From Buttiauxella izardii (GTDB lineage Bacteria > Pseudomonadota > Gammaproteobacteria > Enterobacterales > Enterobacteriaceae), in NCBI RefSeq assembly GCF_003601925.1, contig NZ_QZWH01000006.1, positions 124,001-188,000 on the forward strand: 64,000 bases of DNA, given 5' to 3'. The number at the start of each line of letters is the position of its first letter. The first letter of the stretch is position 1. The position numbers and the translations under genes are program-made. The notes beneath the pieces were generated by a model. That model did no database searches and was not told the DNA's origin. It saw nothing but the letters and a program-made list of their open reading frames with translations. This document shows positions 32,307 through 41,317 of the stretch, one piece after another.

Positions 32307-32373
32307 ATAAATCTCGACATTCAAGGCAAGGGATGTTACTGAAAAAGAGTGCTGGAGTTTTAAAACGGCAGGG

Positions 32374-33816
32374 CTATTCAGCCGCGCTGGCGTCCGCAGG
32401 TAATTCTGATTTGCGGGCTTTTATTTGTTCTGTGATGAGCTGGTAAGCAACGTAATACTTAAAGATATTGCTGACATATTGTACTGTTTCATTGCCGATA
32501 CGTTTTTGCGCAATGCGTTCAACATTGTTAAACCATATGTTGGGATCAAGGTCATTGGCTGTGGCTTCTTTGCGAAGCCGGGCAATTTTTGCTGGGCCTG
32601 CGTTATAGGAAGCGAAAGTAAAAAGCATTTTGTTCATTTCAGTCATGGGTTCATCGGCAAAATAACGATCGCGCATAAAGCGGATGTACTTCACACCGGC
32701 ATTAATATTGGGGTCGATTAATTTAATGTCTCCAACGTTTAACTCCTTGCCTGTGCCAGGGAGAACCTGCATCACCCCTATGGCACCGCTTTTGCTGCGC
32801 ACCGTCTGGTCAAGACGAGACTCCTGGTAGCCTTGTGCCGCCATTAATAGCCAGTCGACATTATATTGTTCACCGTATTTACGGAAGATCTCAGTGACTT
32901 GATTAAACTTCTCTATTTCCGCTTCTGAGCGCGCATCTTTCACCCATTTGGTATTGCGTAAGTACTTATAAACCTGCTGGTTACCAAACGATGTACCAAT
33001 TTTATGGCTTGTGGTGAATTCATCGAGCTGCGCTTTAAGTAAAGGGGAGTTTTTCCGCATCGCAAGAGCAATTGAACCGTCATCCCGCAGCGTAATGTTT
33101 TCATAAACAACTATGTTGGGATAAATCTGTTTCCACAAAACTGCCAGATATCTGTCCACAACGGTGTAATCCGCAAGATTCGCATTCACCATTTCCAGAA
33201 TATCTTCAGGTTCAAAATTGCCAGGCGCTTTTATCACTTTTGCCAGAGGAAGATTTTTATCTTTCAACGTCTTATTAAGCGTATCGATACTTGAGATGTA
33301 GCTTGTGGAAGGGTTAACAAACAGTGATTTTCCGGACAAGGATTCTGCTGTTGTGAGTTCCGGTGCCTTGCTGCTGGCGATGACGACTTCGTGAACATTT
33401 TTAGCCAGGGGGGCGCTGAAAACGACGAGTTTTTCTCGTTCTGGCGTAATCGTCAAATTAGCCGCGATGATATCGCCTCGGCCAGCGATAAGTTGAGGGA
33501 TAAGCTGATCTCGCGCAGTCGGAATAAACAGGAGATGGGTTTTTTGCGAAGGCTTAAGACCTTTATTAATTTGCTTATCAAACTGTTGCATCAACTCAAC
33601 CATGATGCCGCGCTGTGTAGCCCGGTTATCAAGAAAGTAGAAGGTTTTGCTGTAAGGGATTAAAACGCGTATCACGCGCCGATCTTTCATCACATCAAAA
33701 TCACCCAAAACAGTGTTGACCGTGGTGTCGAATTTCAAAGGCTGCTCGTCGGTGGCTGCATGCGTCATCGGCAAAAACGGAGACATCAAGAGTAATACCA
33801 GCAACAAATGGGCCAT
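32374..33816 (-). CDS. MltF-like membrane-bound lytic transglycosylase
   Basis: The 480-residue protein has a signal sequence (LLLVLLLMSPFLPMTHA), a solute-binding-protein-3 domain at about 45-270 (RVIRVLIPYSKTFYF, ARDQLIPQLIAGRGDIIAAN) and an SLT domain at about 305-450. The SLT part includes DWLLMAAQGYQESRLDQTVR with the catalytic Glu (QESR), KSGAIGVMQVLPGTGKEL and ASYNAGPAKI. This is the MltF architecture: a transglycosylase with an extracytoplasmic regulatory domain that cleaves peptidoglycan to anhydromuropeptides. It may be a paralogue of MltF rather than MltF itself, because the location differs from yfhD. Confidence 0.88.
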   Translation of the reverse strand: MAHLLLVLLLMSPFLPMTHAATDEQPLKFDTTVNTVLGDFDVMKDRRVIRVLIPYSKTFYFLDNRATQRGIMVELMQQFDKQINKGLKPSQKTHLLFIPTARDQLIPQLIAGRGDIIAANLTITPEREKLVVFSAPLAKNVHEVVIASSKAPELTTAESLSGKSLFVNPSTSYISSIDTLNKTLKDKNLPLAKVIKAPGNFEPEDILEMVNANLADYTVVDRYLAVLWKQIYPNIVVYENITLRDDGSIALAMRKNSPLLKAQLDEFTTSHKIGTSFGNQQVYKYLRNTKWVKDARSEAEIEKFNQVTEIFRKYGEQYNVDWLLMAAQGYQESRLDQTVRSKSGAIGVMQVLPGTGKELNVGDIKLIDPNINAGVKYIRFMRDRYFADEPMTEMNKMLFTFASYNAGPAKIARLRKEATANDLDPNIWFNNVERIAQKRIGNETVQYVSNIFKYYVAYQLITEQIKARKSELPADASAAE

Positions 33817-34186
33817 CGCTACACCATCTACACATTCCAGCAGGCTACCGTTTAACTATAGCTCGCACGCAAATGCTTTGATTAAAAAATGCACACTGAT
33901 ATTTCGGAAAGTAATAGGGGAGCGGGGAAATCCCGCAGTTGATGAGAAAATTATTATTTGAAAATAATTCTTGCTTCCAAAGCTCAGGCATGAGTAAATG
34001 CGTCATCGGTTTGGAAGACAGACCTTATGAAAGCAGTTTTAGTAAAGCAGTCCTCAGTTCAAGCGCTATCAAGTCATCAGATACCCTTCTTCGTGAGTCT
34101 CCTCCTAAGTGCCTAAATAAGAAACGTTCTGCAATACAGACCACGTTCGCCATAGTAAATGGCTATAAAATAATGAGGAAGTATCT
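33817..34186. other. Leader region upstream of the csp gene
   Basis: No convincing gene occurs in these 370 nt. The half nearest csp could be a long 5' leader, as in cold-shock mRNAs, but I see no match to the classical cold box. An 86-codon open frame (33939-34199) runs into the csp start in another phase and has weak coding character. Confidence 0.4.
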
Positions 34187-34396
34187 ATGTCTAAAATGAC
34201 TGGTTTAGTAAAATGGTTTAACCCAGAAAAAGGTTTCGGTTTCATCACTCCTGACAATGGTAGCAAAGACGTGTTCGTTCACTTCTCTGCCATTCAGAGC
34301 AATGATTTCAAAACTCTGGACGAAGGCCAGAAAGTTGAGTTCTCTGTTGAGAACGGCGCTAAAGGTCCTTCAGCAACTAACGTTGTTGCTCTGTAA
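34187..34396 (+). CDS. CspA-family cold shock protein
   Basis: The 69-residue protein has RNP1 (KGFGFITP, residues 15-22) and RNP2 (VFVHFSAIQ) of the OB-fold cold shock domain, and begins [15 protein letters not shown]. It is close to CspA/CspB/CspG in the N-terminal half and to CspE near the end ([12 protein letters not shown]). It binds RNA or ssDNA and melts secondary structure as an RNA chaperone. [14 protein letters not shown] departs from the usual N(A/E)(D/S)KG. The ribosome binding site is GAGGAAGTATCT. In Salmonella a csp gene also lies near msgA. Confidence 0.93.
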   Translation: MSKMTGLVKWFNPEKGFGFITPDNGSKDVFVHFSAIQSNDFKTLDEGQKVEFSVENGAKGPSATNVVAL

Positions 34397-34468
34397 GACT
34401 GCTAACGCATACTGAGACTGACGCATGCGAAGACGGTGAATAACCCGAGCCGTTAAGTCAAAGTGAAT

Positions 34469-34494
34469 AAACCCGCCAATGTGCGGGTTTTTTG
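34469..34494 (+). terminator. csp terminator
   Basis: AAACCCGC-CAATGT-GCGGGTTTTTT, 70 nt after the csp stop. Confidence 0.88.
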
Positions 34495-34679
34495 TTATCC
34501 AAATTCCGCAAACTCCCATCTTTTCTTCCTTGAAATCAATCACATATAATTGATGTGGTTACCGCTGCTATTTACATTAAATCACGATACACCGTCTGTA
34601 GGTTTACGCTCAGTAGACTATGCTTGTAGTGAAATATGCTTTTTTCAGCATAGATAGTATTAATAACTGGAGTTTTTTT

Positions 34680-34838
34680 ATGGGCTTTTGGCGTATTGTT
34701 TTTACGATTATTTTACCCCCACTGGGTGTACTGCTAGGAAAGGGATTTGGCTGGGCATTTCTTCTGAACATCGTGCTGACGCTGTTGGGCTATATCCCGG
34801 GTTTAATTCATGCGTTCTGGGTACAAACCCGCGATTAA
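34680..34838 (+). CDS. Pmp3/YqaE-family small membrane protein
   Basis: The 52-residue protein MGFWRIVFTIILPPLGVLLG continues KGFGWAFLLNIVLTLLGYIP and GLIHAFW, a textbook UPF0057/Pmp3 pattern with two membrane helices and the PPLGV and GYIPGxIHA motifs. Members affect membrane potential and salt tolerance. The ATG at 34680 has GGAG 7 nt upstream, so the 20 residues of the longer open frame are excluded. It is monocistronic. Confidence 0.92.
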   Translation: MGFWRIVFTIILPPLGVLLGKGFGWAFLLNIVLTLLGYIPGLIHAFWVQTRD

Positions 34839-35017
34839 TAAAAAAAATCTTCTCGCTGGTTTTGATACTCGCTAAGTAAGCTTTAAATTTGCACGGCGTG
34901 AAGTTGGAACGGTGACTTGACGCAACAGGCTGCGGGGTAAAATCCGTGGCCTGTTTACATTTTCATCTAAGAATGTTCTGATATAGTCAATTTTTTAAAG
35001 TGCTACAGAGTCATCTT

Positions 35018-35323
35018 ATGTTTCAGTTAAAACCGGGAATGCTGGCAATGATTATCGGCTCCCGTACCGCCGCAGGGCGTGTGAATGTTGGAAAATCAGT
35101 CGAGCTTTTTGGTCTGTGTGAGCCGGGGGAAAGCTTTATAAACCCGGTCACTGGCGTTGTGACGCAGCTTCCGCATGATGCAAATCATCCGCTGTGGTTA
35201 GTCACCGGCAATGTCGTCGCCTTCGATGGCCGTGAAGGTTATACCTTTGTTCGCGCTGAATATTTGATGCCGCTGGATAAAACTTTATTGCCAGAAGTTG
35301 ATGAAGCACTGTCGGTTCTTTAA
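35018..35323 (+). CDS. Uncharacterised conserved protein, about 101 residues
   Basis: The protein reads MFQLKPGMLAMIIGSRTAAG near the start, then GRVNVGKSVELFGLCEPGES and LWLVTGNVVAFDGREGYTFV. It is beta-rich and may form a small barrel. I do not recognise the family. I prefer the ATG at 35018 to a GTG at 35000; neither has a strong ribosome binding site. It converges on the DUF523 gene, sharing a hairpin between them. No signal peptide or membrane segment is seen. Confidence 0.6.
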   Translation: MFQLKPGMLAMIIGSRTAAGRVNVGKSVELFGLCEPGESFINPVTGVVTQLPHDANHPLWLVTGNVVAFDGREGYTFVRAEYLMPLDKTLLPEVDEALSVL

Positions 35324-35330
35324 TGCGCTG

Positions 35331-35358
35331 CGGGTAATAATTAAAGACTTATTACCCG
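35331..35358. terminator. Hairpin between convergent genes
   Basis: CGGGTAATAA-TTAAAGAC-TTATTACCCG has a perfect 10-bp stem. It covers the last codons of the minus-strand gene. The T tract is weak, so bidirectional termination is tentative. Confidence 0.5.
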
Positions 35359-35846
35359 TCTAATTCTGCAACTCGAGCCATTAAAGCGGCAAGCTCACTT
35401 TCTGCGTAAACTTCAATACCATGTTGGCGCAGTAACGCCGCCGCAACACCCATCCCAGGCTGCGTCCTTCCTTGAAATGTCCCGTCGTAAATCTTCAGAC
35501 TGCCGCAGGTTGGGCTACCGTCGGTCATCAACGCCAGGCGACATCCGGACTGTTGGGCGGTTTTTAGTGCCAGCCACGCTGCCAGCAAGTAGCTTTCACT
35601 GACATCTGTACCATCACTTTCCAAAATGCTTGCTTCGCCGTTCAGTGCATCCAACCCGCTACCACCGACCAGTTCAGCAGGCAAACGAGGTGTGGCGAGA
35701 CCAGCAGCCAGTTCCGGGCAATGAATCACCAGTCGCTGCTCTTGATGCCAGCGCTCAAGCACATCAGCCATCAGAGGCTTATCTTGCCCGTTATAGCGCA
35801 CTTTAAAACCCATCAAACAAGCGCTAACCAGAATTTTCGTTTTCAT
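35352..35846 (-). CDS. DUF523 family protein
   Basis: The 164-residue protein begins MKTKILVSACLMGFKVRYNG and has the conserved RLVIHCPELAAGLATPRLPA and LMTDGSPTCGSLKIYDGTF. The cysteines in SACLMG, HCPE and PTCG are characteristic of DUF523 and may bind metal or an Fe-S cluster. A single-domain length fits. The biochemical role is unknown. It is transcribed away from the GATase-like gene. Confidence 0.87.
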   Translation of the reverse strand: MKTKILVSACLMGFKVRYNGQDKPLMADVLERWHQEQRLVIHCPELAAGLATPRLPAELVGGSGLDALNGEASILESDGTDVSESYLLAAWLALKTAQQSGCRLALMTDGSPTCGSLKIYDGTFQGRTQPGMGVAAALLRQHGIEVYAESELAALMARVAELDG

Positions 35847-36001
35847 TGCACCACATCAAGTCAGGAGAAAGAGATACGCTACACCAGTGTGTCATCGCTT
35901 TGCTACCCTGCTAATTTTGGGCGTTGCAAGGCAAAAAATAACGGCCTATCCTATCATTCCTTATGTATCAGAAGCTCTTAAACATAAGGATAATCAATTA
36001 A

Positions 36002-36709
36002 ATGCCTCCGTTACCCCTCAAGCAAATCCTTCGTATTGCCCTGGTTGGTGATTTTAATCCTGCTGTTATCGCGCACCAGGCTATTCCTCTCGCTTTAGAT
36101 AATGCCGCTGAATATGTCGGTGTTACGGCTGACTATGACTGGTTACCAACGCCAGAAGTGACAAGCCCGGAAGACTTAGTGGGTTATGACGCCCTCTGGT
36201 GCGTCCCTGCAAGCCCATATCAAAACGAGGATGGGGCTTTTCTCGCTATCCGTTTTGCCCGCGAAAACCAAATCCCATTTCTTGGAACCTGTGGAGGATT
36301 CCAGCACGCAGTCATTGAGTTCGCCCGTAATGTTCTCGGTTGGAATGATGCCAGGCATGCTGAAACGGAATGCGAAGGTAGGTTAGTTATTGCGCCATTG
36401 AGTTGCTCGCTGGTGGAGAAATCTGACGCCATAATTTTAAAAAGCGGTTCTCTAATTGCTGAGGCTTATGGTCGGACACAAATTGAAGAGGGCTATCACT
36501 GCAATTATGGCATTGCCGACATTTTTGCAGACCAGATTCGCCAATCAGAATTGCAAATGACAGGGTGGGACAGTGAAGGTGAAATTCGCGCTGTGGAGCT
36601 TAGCGGGCATCCATTTTTTGTCGCGACACTATTCCAGCATGAACGTAATGCACTGAAAGATAAACCTGCGCCGCTAGTTGAAGCGTTACTGAAAGCGGCG
36701 CAGCGTTAA
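36002..36709 (+). CDS. Stand-alone CTP synthase-like glutamine amidotransferase
   Basis: The 235-residue protein begins LRIALVGDFNPAVIAHQAIP and carries the class I amidotransferase nucleophile elbow FLGTCGGFQHAVIEFARNVL, with Cys near residue 99. The C-terminal HPFFVATLFQHE supplies the His-x-Glu-like region. It resembles the C-terminal glutaminase domain of CTP synthase, without the synthetase domain. Its substrate is unknown. The stop abuts the nimT stop, so the genes converge tail-to-tail without a spacer. Confidence 0.82.
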   Translation: MPPLPLKQILRIALVGDFNPAVIAHQAIPLALDNAAEYVGVTADYDWLPTPEVTSPEDLVGYDALWCVPASPYQNEDGAFLAIRFARENQIPFLGTCGGFQHAVIEFARNVLGWNDARHAETECEGRLVIAPLSCSLVEKSDAIILKSGSLIAEAYGRTQIEEGYHCNYGIADIFADQIRQSELQMTGWDSEGEIRAVELSGHPFFVATLFQHERNALKDKPAPLVEALLKAAQR

Positions 36710-37915
36710 TCAGGAGGAGTGGTGGGAGCGTGCCGGGCTTATTTCTGCATTTCGCCCCGCGAAACCACCGAAGATCGCCATAATACAGGCCAACACTGCG
36801 CAACCGATTAGTGGAAGGCTCCACTGGCCTGAAATATCATGCACTTTACCCATCACCGGTGGCCCAAAGGCCGCCAATAAATAGCCGACACATTGCGCCA
36901 TGCCCGAAAGTGCTGCCGCTTGATGCGCGCTATTGGCACGCAAGCCGATGAACGTAAGCCCAAGAATCATCGTCGCCCCTGTACCAAAGCCAAATATCAC
37001 CACCCAAACGCTGGCGAGATCCGGAATAAACAGCAAGCCAATGGCGCTGACGGCGCACAGCAATGCCATCAGAATGGCGATCCCACGTTGATCTTTCAGG
37101 CGGCTTAAAATCAAACCAATGAGCAAGCCAGGAATGGCGGTCGCTAGCTGCATTAACCCGTGCAGGGAACCTGCCTGCGCTTCGCTGTAACCATGGCTGA
37201 TCAGTATCGAGGGCAACCAACCAATCACAACGTAGTAAATCAGCGAGTTAATACCGAGGAATAACGTCACTTGCCAGGCAAGTGCTGAAGTCCAGATGCC
37301 CCGGCTATGCAGAGCTTTGCTACTGCTGAGTGTTGATGGGGTGTGGTTTGAGAGTTGCGGGAACCAGACGAGCATCGCCACCACCGGGAAAACCATCAAA
37401 GCTAGTAATGCGCCTGGCCAGCCATAACCCTGCTGGGCAACAGGCACCACAAGCATCGAGCCAATAGCTGCGGCAACCCCCATTGTTAGTGAATATGCGC
37501 CAGTGAGACGCGCGACTTGGCCCGGAAAATCTCGCTTTATTAGCCCGGGTAAAAGCACATTCCCTATGGCAATACCGCAGCCAATTATCGCCGTGCCAAA
37601 GTACAACAATGCGGTATTCCCCGCAGAACGTAGTGCAATCCCTGCGCAAATAATCAACATGGCAGCAAACAGGCTGCGTTCAATTCCAAACCGACGAGCA
37701 ATGCCTGCGGCTAACGGAGAAATCACCGCAAACGCTAATAATGGCAACGTGGTGAGTATGCCTGTTTGCGCTGTTGTCAGGCGGAATGTCTCGCGGATCA
37801 TATCTAATAATGGAGCGGCGCCGGTAAACGTCACGCGTAGTGTGGTGGCAATCATTAAAATGCCGGCCAGCAGTAAGCCATGTTTTTTAAAGCTGGCAGT
37901 AGTCATTGAAGTCAT
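36710..37915 (-). CDS. nimT: MFS transporter NimT (2-nitroimidazole exporter family)
   Basis: The 401-residue protein has about twelve membrane segments and the CynX/NimT signature LLAGILMIATTLRVTFTGAA, then GNVLLPGLIKRDFPGQVARL and LGLTFIGLRANSAHQAAALS. It is closest to E. coli YeaN (NimT), which exports 2-nitroimidazole. The ATG at 37915 is preceded by AAGGGATCTTTTT; an upstream start at 37951 would place codons in the operator. It is divergent from nimR with a shared control region. Confidence 0.92.
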   Translation of the reverse strand: MTSMTTASFKKHGLLLAGILMIATTLRVTFTGAAPLLDMIRETFRLTTAQTGILTTLPLLAFAVISPLAAGIARRFGIERSLFAAMLIICAGIALRSAGNTALLYFGTAIIGCGIAIGNVLLPGLIKRDFPGQVARLTGAYSLTMGVAAAIGSMLVVPVAQQGYGWPGALLALMVFPVVAMLVWFPQLSNHTPSTLSSSKALHSRGIWTSALAWQVTLFLGINSLIYYVVIGWLPSILISHGYSEAQAGSLHGLMQLATAIPGLLIGLILSRLKDQRGIAILMALLCAVSAIGLLFIPDLASVWVVIFGFGTGATMILGLTFIGLRANSAHQAAALSGMAQCVGYLLAAFGPPVMGKVHDISGQWSLPLIGCAVLACIMAIFGGFAGRNAEISPARSHHSS

Positions 37916-37953
37916 AAAAAGATCCCTTGAAACGATGCGCTCAAGATACACGC

Positions 37954-37999
37954 TTTAGGGATCGATGAAATCAACGTAAAATGACAGATTATCCCTAAA
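37954..37999. promoter_or_regulatory. Inverted-repeat operator between nimT and nimR
   Basis: Perfect 9-bp arms TTTAGGGAT (37954-37962) and ATCCCTAAA (37991-37999) are separated by 28 bp in the nimR/nimT divergent space. The arrangement fits a site for the AraC-type regulator NimR, which controls nimT and itself in E. coli. Confidence 0.68.
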
Positions 38000-38012
38000 A
38001 CCGGACAAGTTT

Positions 38013-38798
38013 ATGGAACGTGGTTTAGCCCTGGAAGGATTCAATCCTGATAGCAATTGCCAGCCAGCTCAGGCTTTCCGCATTCTGGTATCCGAAAGCG
38101 AAAACGAAATCGCTTTCCATCAGCATAGAAAGGGGCAACTGATTCTTGCTCTACATGGTGGGATTACCTGTGAAGTGGAGCAGGCGTTGTGGATGGTGCC
38201 GACTCAGCATGCCGTCTGGATCCCAGGGGAAATGCCACACAGCAACCGTGCCACTGCCAATGCGCGGCTGTGTTTTCTGTTTATTGAGCCGGGTGCGGTA
38301 GAGATGCCCGCGCAATGCTGCACATTAAGAATTTCACCGTTGGTTCGCGAGCTTATCGTTCATCTGACTGAGCAAAATGAAGGGGATTTGTCTCAACCGT
38401 CGACGCAAAGGCTGGTTCAGGTATTGTTCGATGAACTGCCGTGCCAGGCCGTAGAACAGCTCAATTTGCCAATGTCCAGGCACCCTAAGATTCGTTTTAT
38501 TGCTGACCAACTGGTGCAACATCCGCAGCAGCGTCTGACTCTGGAACAATGGGCTTCTCAACTGGCGATGAGCGAGCGCAATCTCGCTCGCCTGGTAGTA
38601 AAAGAAACGGGGATGAATTTTCGTCGCTGGCGTCAGCAGTTGCAGTTAATCATCGCGTTGCAACTGCTGATTGGCGGCATGTCAGTACAACAAATTGCGG
38701 GCGAACTGGGATATGACTCGACCAACGCGTTTATCACGATGTTCAAAAAAGCGCTCGGCAATACGCCGGGGCGTTATTTAGCCTCGCTCGAGCCTTAA
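38013..38798 (+). CDS. nimR: AraC-family regulator NimR
   Basis: The 261-residue protein has an N-terminal cupin-like sensor ([20 protein letters not shown]) and a C-terminal pair of HTH motifs ([20 protein letters not shown] and [20 protein letters not shown]). The ending [15 protein letters not shown] is the AraC signature. E. coli NimR (YeaM) represses nimT. The start at 38013 is just after the inverted repeat. Its stop overlaps the yeaL stop by four bases, convergent. Confidence 0.93.
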   Translation: MERGLALEGFNPDSNCQPAQAFRILVSESENEIAFHQHRKGQLILALHGGITCEVEQALWMVPTQHAVWIPGEMPHSNRATANARLCFLFIEPGAVEMPAQCCTLRISPLVRELIVHLTEQNEGDLSQPSTQRLVQVLFDELPCQAVEQLNLPMSRHPKIRFIADQLVQHPQQRLTLEQWASQLAMSERNLARLVVKETGMNFRRWRQQLQLIIALQLLIGGMSVQQIAGELGYDSTNAFITMFKKALGNTPGRYLASLEP

Positions 38799-39244
38799 GT
38801 TTTTCCAACAATTAATGACACCAGCCCGGCGGCAATCAGTGGCCCGACGGGGACTCCACGGAACAACGCTACGCCCAAAACGGTTCCCACCAACAAACCG
38901 GCCACTAAACTTGGCTGGCTGCTCATTAATGTCACTCCGCGCCCACCGAGCCATGAAACAAACACGCCGACCACGATGGCAACCAGGGATTTCCAGTGAG
39001 TAAACGAATGTAGCAGGGTGCTTGCAGGCAGGGTGCCGCTGGCAATGGGTGCCATTACGCCAATCGTAAGAATGATTATGCCCACCGTTAAACCTTGCTT
39101 TTCAATCCATGGAAAAAAATGGCTCAGAGGCGTAACGCGGACGATGATAAGCACCAGAATGGATACTGCAACGGTGGTGTTATGGCTGACAAAACCGAGT
39201 CCAGCCAATGCCAGAAGGATTAATAACGTAGAGTCGATGACCAT
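38795..39244 (-). CDS. yeaL: DUF441 membrane protein YeaL
   Basis: The 149-residue protein has four hydrophobic segments ([79 protein letters not shown]) and the conserved [14 protein letters not shown] ending of UPF0756/DUF441. Function is unknown. The ATG is preceded by AAGGAAAAACC. It sits next to nimR, as in the yeaL-yeaM-yeaN order of E. coli. Confidence 0.94.
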   Translation of the reverse strand: MVIDSTLLILLALAGLGFVSHNTTVAVSILVLIIVRVTPLSHFFPWIEKQGLTVGIIILTIGVMAPIASGTLPASTLLHSFTHWKSLVAIVVGVFVSWLGGRGVTLMSSQPSLVAGLLVGTVLGVALFRGVPVGPLIAAGLVSLIVGKT

Positions 39245-39558
39245 GGTTTTTCCTTGCGAAAAATAAAGTAGCGGCTTTTTTAATTGTTAATAACCACTTT
39301 ACTCGCAGGCAGGGATAAGCGTCAGCTTTTTTAAATCTAATCATGATTTTTCAGGCAGTTGCATAATAAACCTTAGAAATTAAATTGCTTTTAACGATCA
39401 ATTCGATAGATTTGATCTATAAAAACTATTTGAATCCCTCAAGTATACTCTCGTATTCTTTTCCCAATTATTGGGGGAGTTGACTCCTTGTTCTAAGCAC
39501 AATTATAGATTTTTCTGAGTCACTCATCCTATTTTTTGATCAGCAGAGAAACCTTAAC
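39245..39558. other. A/T-rich divergent intergenic region
   Basis: This 314-nt region has no gene. ATAGATTTGATCTAT (39406-39420) fits the OxyR motif ATAGnTnnnAnCTAT, but only one half of the usual double site is present. No clear promoter can be singled out. Confidence 0.35.
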
Positions 39559-39915
39559 GTGAAAGCAATTTCTCCTCATTTTTACCAACACGATTTTTCT
39601 TGTCCTTGCGGCTGTGGTTTTGCTGATGTCAGTAAAGAACTCGTCGCACTTCTTGAGTCAATTCATCAACATTTTGAGCAGCCAGTCCAGGTACAGCAGG
39701 GATGCTGTTGTGCGGACTTTAACAAATCTCACGGTGGCGAATACGCCTCTCAGCATTTATTGGGTACGGCGGCGGATATTACCGTGAATGCGATTGCTGC
39801 AGATGTGGTGGCTGATTACCTGGAATCTACCTATCCCCAGAAATACGGAATTGGGCGCAGTGCAAGTTATACACATATAGATGTGCGTCCAGTTGCTGCT
39901 CGGTGGAGGGAATAA
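39559..39915 (+). CDS. M15-type peptidase-like protein
   Basis: The 118-residue protein starts with GTG at 39559 (KAISPHFYQHDFSCPCGCGF) and carries SQHLLGTAADI and SYTHIDVR, the HxxGxAxD and HxD metal-binding elements of M15_3 peptidases. Such enzymes act on peptidoglycan peptides as D,D- or L,D-carboxypeptidases. An N-terminal Cys-rich patch (CPCGCG, GCCC) is notable. No signal peptide is seen, so the cellular site is unclear. A phage origin is possible, since similar small enzymes serve as endolysins. Confidence 0.78.
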   Translation: MKAISPHFYQHDFSCPCGCGFADVSKELVALLESIHQHFEQPVQVQQGCCCADFNKSHGGEYASQHLLGTAADITVNAIAADVVADYLESTYPQKYGIGRSASYTHIDVRPVAARWRE

Positions 39916-39917
39916 AA

Positions 39918-39946
39918 AAGTCAGCCAGAATAAATCTGGCTGACTT
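39918..39946 (-). terminator. yeaH terminator
   Basis: A 12-bp stem AAGTCAGCCAGA/TCTGGCTGACTT with a 5-nt loop has a T tract on the minus strand, downstream of yeaH. It may also serve the convergent M15 gene. Confidence 0.88.
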
Positions 39947-39963
39947 TGCGTCTGTATCAGGAA

Positions 39964-41310
<1,347 letters not shown>

Positions 41311-41317
41311 TCAGCCG

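Noticed and set aside
33939..34199. 86-codon frame upstream of csp
   Set aside because: It has low-complexity Ser-rich sequence, no family resemblance and overlaps the csp start in another frame.
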